Below, piece after piece: positions 24,023 through 33,594 of a DNA stretch of 52,877 bases. Origin of the DNA: Solirubrobacterales bacterium (lineage in GTDB: Bacteria > Actinomycetota > Thermoleophilia > Solirubrobacterales > 70-9); assembly GCA_009691195.1 (NCBI GenBank), contig SHVA01000016.1, positions 1 through 52,877 of the forward strand, given 5' to 3'. Under the pieces are notes generated by a model that saw only the letters and a list, made by a program, of their open reading frames with translations, made no database searches and was not told the DNA's origin. The first letter of the stretch is position 1. Each line of letters starts with the position of its first letter. The position numbers were made by a program, and so were the translations under genes.

Positions 24023-24826
24023 ATGCCCACCCTCTCCGCCCGAGGAGTGGAGCTCGCATGGGAGCAGAGCGGCGATGGACCTGCGGTCGTGCTCCTGCAC
24101 GAGACCGGCACCGGCATCTCATCCTGGGCACCGCTGCGGGAAGCGCTTGGCGACCGGGCGCGGTCGATCGCCTACGACCGGCGCGGTTGGGGCGCCTCGA
24201 CCGCCCCGGAGGGCTATCGCGCGACCACGATCGAGGAGCAGGCCGAGGACGCCGCCGCGGTCATCGAGGAATCCGGCGTGGCGCCCGCCGTCCTCTGCGG
24301 CACCGGGATCGGCGCGATCGCCGCCCTCGACCTTCTGCTCGGCCGTCCCGACCTGACCGTCGCCGCCGTCCTGGTCGAGCCGCCGCTGCTCGGGCTGGTC
24401 CCGGAAGCGACCGAGGCAGTCTCGCGCGACCGCAACGCCCTCGAGCGGGCGGTCGCGGACGGTGGGATCGACGCGGCCGTGGACGCCTACCGCGCTGGTG
24501 CGCTGAACGCCCTCGGGCCCGGCGCCGAGAGGCTTCCCTCGGAGTACCTCGATTCCCTCGGCGAGCGCACCGGCCCGCTGTTCGCGGAGATCGCCGCGCC
24601 GTCGGCGTGGAGGATCTCTCTGCCCAGGCTCGCCGGGGCCGAGCGGCCCTCGACGGTCGTCTTCTGCTCCTCGACGCCCCCGCTGCTGCGGGCCGCCGCT
24701 GAGTCCCTCGCCGGCCGCCTCGCGGGATCGGAGCTCCGCGAGCTGGACTCGGGAGCGGCGGCGCCCCAGCACGGCGCTCCCGCCGATCTGGCGGAGCTCG
24801 TGCTGGGGAGGGCGCCGGCGGGCTAG
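24023..24826 (+). CDS. Alpha/beta hydrolase-fold protein lacking the nucleophile
   Basis: A 267-residue alpha/beta hydrolase-fold protein. The oxyanion strand VVLLHETGTGISSW (from residue 22) and YDRRGWGAST at 51-60 are typical. The nucleophile elbow at 93-97 reads GTGIG, so the position normally filled by Ser, Asp or Cys is Gly95. A late His (APQHGAP) sits roughly where the catalytic His would be. As written the protein should not act as an ordinary serine hydrolase; it may bind a ligand or use another mechanism. Its stop overlaps the stop of the opposite-strand gene in a CTAG. Confidence 0.78.
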   Translation: MPTLSARGVELAWEQSGDGPAVVLLHETGTGISSWAPLREALGDRARSIAYDRRGWGASTAPEGYRATTIEEQAEDAAAVIEESGVAPAVLCGTGIGAIAALDLLLGRPDLTVAAVLVEPPLLGLVPEATEAVSRDRNALERAVADGGIDAAVDAYRAGALNALGPGAERLPSEYLDSLGERTGPLFAEIAAPSAWRISLPRLAGAERPSTVVFCSSTPPLLRAAAESLAGRLAGSELRELDSGAAAPQHGAPADLAELVLGRAPAG

Positions 24827-25488
24827 CGGCTCGCGGTCACCTCGACCACGCCGCCGCGCCTGGCCAGCACGGCCGCACCCTCGAACAGCACCGCGAGCCC
24901 AGCGGTCGGGATCGCCGCCAGGACCGTGACAACCACGTCCATGCTGAAGGCCGCGCGGCCCCGGCCCGTTCCGGGCCCCAGGCGCCCGGACGCGGCCTCA
25001 GCGGCGAAGTCGCGGTGGAAGGTGAGAAGGTTGAGCAGCGTCTGCCACATTGACGCCATCCCCGCGGCCGCCAGGTAGCGGGTCCGGCGGGGCTCCATTC
25101 CCGCTTTGGCGAGCAGCAGCTCGATCGCCCGGGGGGTCGGCTTGATCGCTCCGTCGCCGGGGCGCAGTGCCGCCCAGTTCTCGGCGCCGAGCCATGCCTG
25201 GAGGCTGGCGCTGTTGGCCGCCCTGAAGACGACCTCCTCGGCGCGGGGGTCGGCATCTCCGAGCAGTTCCCCGATCGCGGCGTCGGCGTCGGGCACCGTG
25301 TCGCGGCTGACGGCGAGCCCGCAGTTCTCACAGCGGTCAACGATCTGGTCCTCGCGCGGGCCCCAGCCCTCGGTCTTCAGCCAGACGAAGAGGGGCTCCC
25401 CGCAGGCGGGGCATCGCGGCGAGCCCGGGACGGCGCCCTCCTCCAGCGCGACGGCGTGGGTCTTGCGGCCGCGGATCCCGAGCGCCAT
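24823..25488 (-). CDS. Zinc-ribbon protein with C-terminal membrane segment, function unknown
   Basis: A 221-residue protein with a likely zinc ribbon at the N-terminus (CPACG and CENCG, about 27 residues apart) and a hydrophobic stretch near the C-terminus (VVVTVLAAIPTAGLAVLFEG). The middle part includes MWQTLLNLLTFHRDFA and the RLGPGTGRGRAAFSMD segment. That tail resembles the ends of some actinobacterial methyltransferase-associated membrane proteins, but no methyltransferase motif is present. I cannot assign a function. The product is likely anchored in the cytoplasmic membrane with the zinc ribbon inside. Confidence 0.6.
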   Translation of the reverse strand: MALGIRGRKTHAVALEEGAVPGSPRCPACGEPLFVWLKTEGWGPREDQIVDRCENCGLAVSRDTVPDADAAIGELLGDADPRAEEVVFRAANSASLQAWLGAENWAALRPGDGAIKPTPRAIELLLAKAGMEPRRTRYLAAAGMASMWQTLLNLLTFHRDFAAEAASGRLGPGTGRGRAAFSMDVVVTVLAAIPTAGLAVLFEGAAVLARRGGVVEVTASR

Positions 25489-25561
25489 CAGGCCGGGACC
25501 GCCTGGGGCTGGACGGGCGCGCGTTGTCCCGGGAGGATCACCATGGCGTTACGGTACCCGC

Positions 25562-26008
25562 ATGAGGCTCCGCGAGATCATGACCGCCGGCGTCGTGACC
25601 GCCGGGGCGGAGGCTGAGATCAGCGCCGTCGCCCGCCTCATGCGCGACAGCGGGGTCGGCTCCGTCGTGATCTGCGATCCCGAGGGTGGCCCCACGGCGA
25701 TGATCACCGATCGCGACGTAGCGGTCCGCGTCGCCGCCGGCGGACTGGCCCTCTCCGAGCCGGTCGGCGACCACGCCTCTCGCCCGCTGGTCACGGGCGA
25801 GCCTGAGATGGAGCTGGAGGAGGCCGCCGCGCTGATGGTCCAGCACGGCGTTCGCCGTCTGCCGGTCCTCGAGGGCGGCTCCCTCGCCGGCATCGTCACT
25901 TTGGACGACATCGCGGTCCGCACCGGCGACCTCGAGGTCGCCCGCCGCATGACGGCCGAGGTGATCGAGGGCGCCCTGCCCGGCTTCTACTTCCACGACC
26001 GCGGCTAG
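25562..26008 (+). CDS. CBS-domain pair protein
   Basis: A 148-residue protein made of two CBS motifs. The first includes IMTAGVVTAGAEAEISAVAR and MITDRDVAVRVAAGG; the second includes LVTGEPEMELEEAAALMVQH and VRRLPVLEGGSLAGIVTLDD. Such pairs form a Bateman module that binds adenine nucleotides or S-adenosylmethionine and reports energy or metabolite state to a partner. No catalytic domain is attached and the partner is unknown. A TACGGT hexamer ends 6 nt before the ATG, which fits leaderless transcription. Confidence 0.88.
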   Translation: MRLREIMTAGVVTAGAEAEISAVARLMRDSGVGSVVICDPEGGPTAMITDRDVAVRVAAGGLALSEPVGDHASRPLVTGEPEMELEEAAALMVQHGVRRLPVLEGGSLAGIVTLDDIAVRTGDLEVARRMTAEVIEGALPGFYFHDRG

Positions 26009-26107
26009 CAGCCACCAGGCCGCGACTGATGGTGGCGGCCGCCCGTGGCTGCGACCTGATGGCGAAGCCGTCCCACAGCACCCCGCGGCGCCTAAGATAC
26101 GCGCCTC

Positions 26108-27208
26108 GTGACCCTGCCCGGAAAAGACGCTCTGCTCGAGCGGGAGCAGCGCTGGGGCAAGAAGGCGGGCCTGACGGCCTTCGTCGCCGTCGCGCTGATC
26201 CTGCTTGCGATCACCGTCCGGTTCACCGCCGGCAACCCCGACGGGGACTTCGACGCCGCCCGCCTCCTCTACTACCACGAGAACGGTGGGGTCCTGCTGC
26301 TCGCCGATGTCCTGAGCTCGCTCGGGATCGCGCTCTTCAGCGTGCCGCTCTACTTCCTCTTCAAGGCGGCCCAGGGCAGGACCTCGCGCGTCCGCGGGGC
26401 CCTTGTCGTGTTTATCTTGATCGGCCCATTGCTGCTGGCGACCCAGGGCGTGATTAGGACGGTGGCTCTGAACGACGTCGGCGACCAGTTCGCCCGCGAG
26501 GCCCCGAGCGCCCAGGACCGAAAGGACGCCGCCGACGCGGCCGACGCCGCCGCCGGCGACAGCACCGCGAAGACCGCGACCGAGACGACCGGGGTGGCCG
26601 CCAAGAAGGACGCAACCGAGACGACCGGTGCGGGGAAGGCGGACAAGGCCGAGCCGACCACGGTCACCGAAACGACCAGCTCGGACTCGAGCAGCGGCAA
26701 CGAGGACGCCGACCCGCGCGAGCAGGAAGCTCAGCGGCTCGCCGAAGACTCCCAGACCCTGCGGATCGCGACCACCCTGATCTTCCCCGGGCTGCTCGGC
26801 TTCGTGGCCGCGATGATCTACACACCCCTCTGGGCGACGCGCGTCGGCCTGATGACGCGCTTCTGGGCGATTCTCGGCATGGCCCTCGGCGTCGCGCTGG
26901 TCATCCTCGGCCCGGTCGCCCAGCTCCTGCTCGGCGTCTGGTTCCTGCACCTCGGCTTCCTGCTCACAGGTTGGGGACGAAGTCGACCACCCGCTTGGGC
27001 GGCGGGTGCCGCAGTGCCCTGGCCCAAGCCGGGGCAGGTTCCGCCCGGCGAGCCCCCCGAGAACGACGGCACCGTTGAGGGCAGCGGCCGCGAGCTGGAC
27101 CCGCCCGCCACCGGCGAGCCCCCCGAGGAGCCCTCCGACCCGCATCCGGGCGCGACGCTCGAGGGCACCCAGGGCGAGCGCCGCAAGAAGCGCAAGCGCC
27201 GCGGCTAG
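26108..27208 (+). CDS. Multi-pass membrane protein with a Thr/Glu/Lys-rich loop
   Basis: A 366-residue protein of unknown function. Hydrophobic segments lie near residues 22-40, 62-86 and 98-115. Then comes a hydrophilic, low-complexity stretch of about 90 residues rich in Ala, Asp, Thr, Lys and Glu, with near-repeats such as KTATETTGVAAKKDATETTG. Two or three more membrane helices follow from about residue 218. The C-terminal 80 residues are Pro/Gly/Glu-rich and end in a basic KKRKRRG. The GTG at 26108 lies 9 nt after a TAAGAT hexamer, suggesting a leaderless mRNA. The stop overlaps the VOC gene stop on the other strand (CTAG). Confidence 0.7.
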   Translation: MTLPGKDALLEREQRWGKKAGLTAFVAVALILLAITVRFTAGNPDGDFDAARLLYYHENGGVLLLADVLSSLGIALFSVPLYFLFKAAQGRTSRVRGALVVFILIGPLLLATQGVIRTVALNDVGDQFAREAPSAQDRKDAADAADAAAGDSTAKTATETTGVAAKKDATETTGAGKADKAEPTTVTETTSSDSSSGNEDADPREQEAQRLAEDSQTLRIATTLIFPGLLGFVAAMIYTPLWATRVGLMTRFWAILGMALGVALVILGPVAQLLLGVWFLHLGFLLTGWGRSRPPAWAAGAAVPWPKPGQVPPGEPPENDGTVEGSGRELDPPATGEPPEEPSDPHPGATLEGTQGERRKKRKRRG

Positions 27209-27570
27209 CTTCCGCCCGACGCCGGCGGTGGGAACTCCATCAGCTCGACGCGGTGGCCTCCAGGGGCGATCGCGAAGGCTCGTGCGGCGCCCCACAGCTC
27301 CCGCGTGCTCTCGACCTGGAAGCCGGTTGCGCGCAGCCGCTCCACCGTCTCGGCGTGCTCGGGCACGACCACCGCGGCGTGGCCGAGAAGCGGGGCGGTG
27401 TGTCCCTCGGTGAGGATCAGGTGGATCTGGGTGCCCTCGCGCTCGACCCAGAGGATCGAGTCGCCGAGCGCCTCGGGCACCTCGCTCTGCTCGAAGCCGG
27501 CGAGACGCCAGAACTCGATCGTGCGCTCCGCCTCCCCGGGCGGGACCTCGAGTGAGACGTGTTGCAGCAC
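27205..27570 (-). CDS. VOC-family (glyoxalase/dioxygenase-fold) protein
   Basis: A 121-residue single VOC module with paired beta-alpha-beta-beta-beta units. It opens LQHVSLEVPPGEAERTIEFW and ends with APGGHRVELMEFPPP, the usual first and last strands. Candidate metal ligands are His4 (QHVSLEV), His50 in QIHLILTEGH, and Glu in VELMEF. The substrate is unknown; relatives include glyoxalases, epimerases and resistance proteins. It starts with GTG 3 nt after the acs stop, so it is the second gene of an acs operon. Confidence 0.82.
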   Translation of the reverse strand: MLQHVSLEVPPGEAERTIEFWRLAGFEQSEVPEALGDSILWVEREGTQIHLILTEGHTAPLLGHAAVVVPEHAETVERLRATGFQVESTRELWGAARAFAIAPGGHRVELMEFPPPASGGS

Positions 27571-27573
27571 TGC

Positions 27574-29550
<1,977 letters not shown>

Positions 29551-29585
29551 CAGCTCCTCCTCGCTCCAGTGTTTCAGAGTCCGGT

Positions 29586-30308
29586 CTAGGCGGAAGGGGC
29601 TCGGCGGCGCAGGACCACACCGCACACCAACAGCGCCAGTCCCGCCGCGAACACCGCGGGCAGGTTGGTGCCGGTTGAAGCGAGGCTCGAGCCCGAGGCG
29701 CCCGCGCCGGATGAGCTGACCGCGGCGGCCTCGGAGCCACTGCCACCGCCGGATCCCCCGCCGCCGCCCGAGGAGGTGACCCTGACCGTTCCGGTCATGT
29801 TCGGGTGGACGGTGCAGATGTAGGCGAAGCTGCCGGCGTTGGAGAAGGTGACCGAGCGCCTGCCGCCTCCGTTGAAGACGCCGGTGTCGAAGCTGCCGTC
29901 GTTCGCGGCGGCCGAGTGCGGCTCCTGGCCGTGGTTGACCCAGGTGACCGAATCCCCTACCCCTACGGTCACGTTCTTGGGTGAGAAGAAGAAATCCTCC
30001 ATCGAGACCGTCTTCGACGCGGCCTTTCCGGCGGTGGGCTCAAGCTTGCCTTTCTGGGTGCCGCTGATCTTGCCGTCGCTCGTCGAGGGCGTCGAGGCGG
30101 GCTCGCCGCCCGGGTTCTCGGAGGACGAGCCGCCGCCCTGGGCGGGGGGAGCGGGCTGCTCGGGAGGAGCGGGCGACGTCGAAGTCTGGTCGGCGGCCGG
30201 CGGATCGCCGGGGTTGGCAGGCTCCTGCGCCACCGAGAGCGCGGGCAGGGCGACGCTCGCGGCCAAGACCAGCGACGCGATCGCGAGTGGCACTCCCCGG
30301 CCCTTCAT
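29586..30308 (-). CDS. Wall- or membrane-anchored cupredoxin (plastocyanin-like)
   Basis: A 240-residue exported blue-copper-type protein. The N-terminus carries a signal peptide (basic MKGRG, then a hydrophobic run ending near ALSVAQ). A Pro/Ser/Gly-rich linker covers residues 28-95. The cupredoxin domain (about 98-178) shows type-1 copper ligands His131 (EPHSA), Cys165, His168 and Met171 (CTVHPNM). After a glycine/serine linker the C-terminus ends LASTG (209-213), a hydrophobic helix and RRR, the layout of a sortase signal with Ala in place of Pro. It would hold copper outside the membrane and may carry electrons. No sortase gene is in the window. Confidence 0.85.
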   Translation of the reverse strand: MKGRGVPLAIASLVLAASVALPALSVAQEPANPGDPPAADQTSTSPAPPEQPAPPAQGGGSSSENPGGEPASTPSTSDGKISGTQKGKLEPTAGKAASKTVSMEDFFFSPKNVTVGVGDSVTWVNHGQEPHSAAANDGSFDTGVFNGGGRRSVTFSNAGSFAYICTVHPNMTGTVRVTSSGGGGGSGGGSGSEAAAVSSSGAGASGSSLASTGTNLPAVFAAGLALLVCGVVLRRRAPSA

Positions 30309-30315
30309 CGCGCCG

Positions 30316-30343
30316 ATCGTACCAATTCTTGACTCGCAGTCAA
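30316..30343 (-). promoter_or_regulatory. Promoter of the cupredoxin gene with a palindrome over the -35
   Basis: On the minus strand TTGACT (30343-30338), a 16-bp spacer and TACGAT (30321-30316) form a near-consensus promoter. The -10 ends 7 nt before the ATG at 30308, so the mRNA should be leaderless. The -35 is half of the palindrome TTGACTCGCAGTCAA (30329-30343), a possible operator. The same palindrome offers a TTGACT facing the other way. Confidence 0.65.
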
Positions 30344-30350
30344 AATCCCC

Positions 30351-30420
30351 CCCCGGACGCCTGTGCCCCGTGCGGGGTGCGAAGCGGAGGAGGCGGCGTT
30401 TGTCCCCCGGGACGGGGACA
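30351..30420. repeat. Diverged copy of the repeat found in nuoN
   Basis: This intergenic stretch contains CCCCGGACGC (30351-30360), GCGAAGCGGAGGAG (30379-30392) and a CGGCGTTTGTCCCCCGG tail. The same blocks, in the same order, build the 39-bp units at 33737-33862. It sits between the cupredoxin promoter and the end of the ThyX-like gene, and also contains small GC-rich inverted repeats. Confidence 0.5.
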
Positions 30421-30424
30421 GCTC

Positions 30425-32065
30425 TCAGCCCAGGGCGCTAACACCCGGAGGTGCGTCGCTGGGGGCTGGGCGCTGCACGGCCTCCACCCGCTTGCGGTGC
30501 GTGCGGATCTCGCTGAGGATCCGCTCCAGGCGCGGCTCACGCGACGAGTCGACGTGACTGATCGCCGCCGCGATTGCCGGGTGCACCGCCTCGATCCGGT
30601 CGTACATCTCCTGGGCGACGGCCCGGTAGGTCGGATGGCCCTCGCGGGCGGAGCGCAACTCGATCAGGTGCATCGCCTCCCGGGCGTTCATGTCCAGGAC
30701 GTAGCGGATCCGGTAGCCGAGGCAGAGGGCGTAGGGGGCGGCCTCCGGCATCCCGGCCGCCTCGAGCCGCTCGAACTCCCTGCGCGAGATCTCGAGCGCC
30801 CGCTCGTACTCGCCGGCGACGCCGGCCTCGCGCAGCTCGTCCGGGACCCCGGCCCCCAGGTCCGGGCTGAGGCGCTGCCACTGGCAGGTCAGCATCCGGT
30901 GGCGCTGCAGGTCGCGGAAGCCGCCGTAGTCGGAGACGATCTCGAAGCGGTAGCGCACGGCCTCCCAGCCCCGGCCGGGGCGGTGGCGGCGATTGAGCCT
31001 CGCACCGACGAGCTCGCCGATCGCCTGGGCCCGCTCGTCGGGCGAAAGGGCCGAAAGCCGCTCGGAGATCTCGCGCTCGCCGGCGGCCGATGACTCGAAC
31101 AGGGAGGAGGCCAACAGCTCATCCTCGTCGCCATCGACCCGGACCAGCTCGACTGAGGGCGTGTCCGACACGTCGCTGCGGTCGAGCCCCAGACGAGCCA
31201 CCCAACGCTCGGCGGACTCTCGTCGCTGCTCCAGGTAGGTGATCCACTCACCGCCGCGGTCGGGGCGGTCCACCCGGGCGACGAAGCTCGGCATCACCAG
31301 CTTCAGCTGCTCGAGGATCATCGCCCCGTAGCTCCGCGCCTCGGGTAGCGGCGAGGCCATCAGCCTCAGCACCATCTGCTCGTATGCCTGTCCCGACGCG
31401 AAGACGCCGACGTGGCTCAGAGTTGACGCGGGGAGCAGCCCACGCAGCAGGTCGAGCGCCTTCGCCTTGATCGAGCTGCGCCAGGCGCGCTCTGGCTCAT
31501 GGTCGCCGCGCGGCCATCTCTCGGCCGCCCATTCCTGAACCTCCTCCAGCGAGCGGGAGTAGATCTCGAACAGCTCCGTCATCGCGCGCTCGTACTCGGG
31601 GCCGAGATCGGAGTCGCGGTAGAAGCGGTAGCCGCCGCCCGCGGACTCGGGCACTGGCGAGTCGTAGGCGATGTAGCGGGTGGACTGCTCCAGGTAAGCG
31701 GCGAGGCGCCCGCGCTGCAGCAGCTTGGTGAGGACGTTGGAGACCCACTCGCAGGCGATGTGAGCGCCGCCGACCTGGGCGATCGAGTCGTCCCCGTAGC
31801 CGAGGAAGACCCGCTCGTAGATGCCGGCGGCCCGCTCGCCCTCCTCGCCCTCGAAGGGGCGGCCACCGGCGGGAACATCGGCGGCGAACTCCTCGAGGTA
31901 GAGCTGCCTCAGCGTCCCCGAGTAGCGGGAGTAGCGGGCGAAAAGCGCTCCCTTGATCGTCTCGGGCAGGTTCGCCAGGGCGAACACGGGCCGGTCGAGA
32001 TTGGTGAAGTGGGGCGCGAGTAGTTGCCGCTCCTCTTCATTGAATGACTCGACCGGGTAGCGCAC
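30425..32065 (-). CDS. Duplicated ThyX-like (FAD-dependent thymidylate synthase-like) protein
   Basis: A 546-residue protein with two ThyX-type halves. ThyX makes dTMP with FAD, NADPH and methylene-THF and has the signature RHR-x7-S. Half one shows QRGRLAAYLEQSTRY at 117-131: RGR-x7-S, with Gly in place of the His, and an intact S-T-R-Y. Half two shows LQRHRMLTCQWQRLSP at 386-401: the RHR is kept, but the Ser position is Arg. Half two also has the later N-A-R element (LDMNAREAMHLIELRS). Whether it still makes dTMP is open; two half-sites may complement each other. The GTG at 32065 is chosen because it gives the family-type N-terminus RYPVESFNEEER, and a TACGAT hexamer lies 8 nt upstream. Confidence 0.75.
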   Translation of the reverse strand: MRYPVESFNEEERQLLAPHFTNLDRPVFALANLPETIKGALFARYSRYSGTLRQLYLEEFAADVPAGGRPFEGEEGERAAGIYERVFLGYGDDSIAQVGGAHIACEWVSNVLTKLLQRGRLAAYLEQSTRYIAYDSPVPESAGGGYRFYRDSDLGPEYERAMTELFEIYSRSLEEVQEWAAERWPRGDHEPERAWRSSIKAKALDLLRGLLPASTLSHVGVFASGQAYEQMVLRLMASPLPEARSYGAMILEQLKLVMPSFVARVDRPDRGGEWITYLEQRRESAERWVARLGLDRSDVSDTPSVELVRVDGDEDELLASSLFESSAAGEREISERLSALSPDERAQAIGELVGARLNRRHRPGRGWEAVRYRFEIVSDYGGFRDLQRHRMLTCQWQRLSPDLGAGVPDELREAGVAGEYERALEISRREFERLEAAGMPEAAPYALCLGYRIRYVLDMNAREAMHLIELRSAREGHPTYRAVAQEMYDRIEAVHPAIAAAISHVDSSREPRLERILSEIRTHRKRVEAVQRPAPSDAPPGVSALG

Positions 32066-32073
32066 GGGCAGTG

Positions 32074-32079
32074 ATCGTA
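32074..32079 (-). promoter_or_regulatory. -10 element (TACGAT) of the ThyX-like gene
   Basis: On the minus strand TACGAT ends 8 nt before the GTG at 32065. No clear -35 is seen. This fits a leaderless mRNA and supports the GTG start. Confidence 0.45.
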
Positions 32080-32210
32080 GTTGCCTCGCCCGACGGCCGG
32101 AAATGGGCCAGGACTTCTGGCCGGGGGGCAAGTCTGGTTCAATCGCACTTCCCCAAGGAGACTGCCCGCTGCTGCTCGGCCACACTCCCGAAGGTTCTGA
32201 GGATGGATTC

Positions 32211-33221
32211 GTGAACGGTCGCAGCCGCGACGACGACCCTGACCCCGATGGCGCCCTGAGCAAGCGCCAGGCCTGGCGTCTCGCCGCGGCCCTCGTCATC
32301 GTCGGCGCGATCAGCACCATCCCGGCGCTGCTGCTGCTCGAGACCGACGTGGAGCAATGGAAGTACGCGTTCACCGCCCTCGGCGTGCTGACCGGCATCC
32401 TCTGCGTGCTGCTGCCGCTCCACCGCCTGCCCCGGCGCTGGCTGGCAGTGGTCCCCGTCATCGCCACCATCGAGGTGGCCGTCGCCGTCGAGATCACGCA
32501 GACGGTCTTCTCCTACCTCTACTTCTTCGTCGCCGTCTACGTCGCGCTCGTCTTTCCCCAGCCGCGCCGGATGGCGCCCTACCTCGTCCTGATCGTCGTC
32601 GCCCTGGTCGCGCCCATCTTCTATGCCGATGACTCCTCCCGCGACGTGCTGCTCTGGGCGCTGGCGATCGCTCCCGGCCTGGCGCTGACCGCGGTCATGG
32701 TCGGGCGCTTCACCCACGGGCTCGAGACCTCTCGCGAGGAGTACCGGCGCCTGTCCGACCAGGACGCGCTGACCGGGGTGGGCAACTACCGCGCGCTGCT
32801 CCACCGGTTGCAGCAGGAGACCGCACGTCACCGTCGCCGCTACCGCGAGTTCTCGGTGCTCGCTCTGGACCTCGACGACTTCAAGCAGCTCAACGAGACG
32901 CAGGGCCACCTGGCGGGCGACCTCGTGCTGACGATCGTCGGCTCGACCCTCGGGATCCACGTCCGGACCGAGGACACGGTCTTCAGGCAGGGGGGAGACG
33001 AGTTCTCGGTGATCGCCCCCGAGACCAGCCGCCGCCAGGCCGAGCGCCTCGCCGAGCGGCTCGAGACGGCGCTCGCGCAGATCACCACCGGCGACCGGGA
33101 GCTGTCGGCAACCGTCGGGGTCGCGGTCTACCCCGACGACGGCTCGGACCCGCTCGAGCTGCTCGATGCGGCCGACACCGCCCTGCTGGCGCGCAAGCGC
33201 GCCAGCGACCGCACCGCCTGA
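32211..33221 (+). CDS. Membrane-bound diguanylate cyclase (GGDEF)
   Basis: A 336-residue protein with about six membrane helices over the first 170 residues and a C-terminal GGDEF domain. The catalytic loop GGDEF is intact at 261-265, the Mg-binding DLDDF is at 220-224, and DQDALTGVGNYRAL starts the domain. An RTED sequence exactly five residues before GGDEF forms a product-inhibition I-site. It should make cyclic di-GMP at the membrane and be feedback-inhibited. There is no recognised sensor domain apart from the membrane part. The GTG at 32211 is taken as start because a GAGG-type site lies upstream; an in-frame ATG at 32103 would add residues with no family likeness. Confidence 0.88.
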   Translation: MNGRSRDDDPDPDGALSKRQAWRLAAALVIVGAISTIPALLLLETDVEQWKYAFTALGVLTGILCVLLPLHRLPRRWLAVVPVIATIEVAVAVEITQTVFSYLYFFVAVYVALVFPQPRRMAPYLVLIVVALVAPIFYADDSSRDVLLWALAIAPGLALTAVMVGRFTHGLETSREEYRRLSDQDALTGVGNYRALLHRLQQETARHRRRYREFSVLALDLDDFKQLNETQGHLAGDLVLTIVGSTLGIHVRTEDTVFRQGGDEFSVIAPETSRRQAERLAERLETALAQITTGDRELSATVGVAVYPDDGSDPLELLDAADTALLARKRASDRTA

Positions 33222-33436
33222 TCAGAAGGCAAGAGAGACCATCGCCGCCGCCACCGCCACCGCCACCACGGTCGAGTAGGCGATCGCCTCGGCTGTGAGG
33301 CGGATGTTGAGGCCGTACACATGCGCGACGGGCAGTGAGTTGACGCCGAGGCATCGCCGCCGGCAGCAGGTAGGGGCCTCGGGAGCTCGATCAGCGGCGC
33401 AGCGATCATCAGAAGCAGGCCCGGGGTCACCGTCAT
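33222..33436 (-). pseudogene. AEC-type (auxin efflux carrier-like) transporter remnant
   Basis: The minus strand carries the last helices of an AEC-family permease in broken frames. It reads TPGLLLMIAAPLIELPRP in one frame, YLLPAAMP in a second and GVNSLPVAHVYGLNIRLTAE plus AIAYSTVVAVAVAA in a third, ending at the TGA at 33224-33222. Single-base shifts at the two junctions (after CCC near 33379 and after CCT near 33355) would restore one reading frame. Only about 70 residues of a normally 300-residue protein remain, so it is a decayed fragment. Confidence 0.65.
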
Positions 33437-33563
33437 CCCCGGCGACGATCCCCTCCTCTCCGTAGAGCGGCCCGGCGATCACCTCGCCGCCGGCGGGCTC
33501 AACGATCGCGGCGCCGCCGCGTCCGAGCACCTCCTCGCCCTCGGGGCCGCTCATTGCCGTCAT
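33437..33563 (-). pseudogene. Nitrilase C-terminal remnant
   Basis: About 40 codons on the minus strand read EEVLGRGGAAIVEPAGGEVI and AGPLYGEEGIV, which matches the late region of carbon-nitrogen hydrolases of the nitrilase type (V-x-RGG-x-x-IV-x-P ... AGPL-x-x-EEGI). The match stops abruptly where the AEC-type remnant begins, and no nitrilase catalytic Cys, Lys or Glu region is present. It is a small debris fragment between nuoN and the GGDEF gene. Confidence 0.55.
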
Positions 33564-33594
33564 CGTACGCCCCGCTGCTGGGCCGAGTGCTCGG

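Noticed and set aside
26011-26036. GCCACC/GGTGGC inverted repeat after the CBS gene as a terminator
   Set aside because: Arms are only 6 bp with a 14-nt loop and no T-run; such pairs are common by chance in this base composition.
32106-32122. GGCCAG/CTGGCC hairpin upstream of the GGDEF gene as a riboswitch or attenuator
   Set aside because: A lone 6-bp stem with no conserved aptamer features; it is just as likely to be chance.
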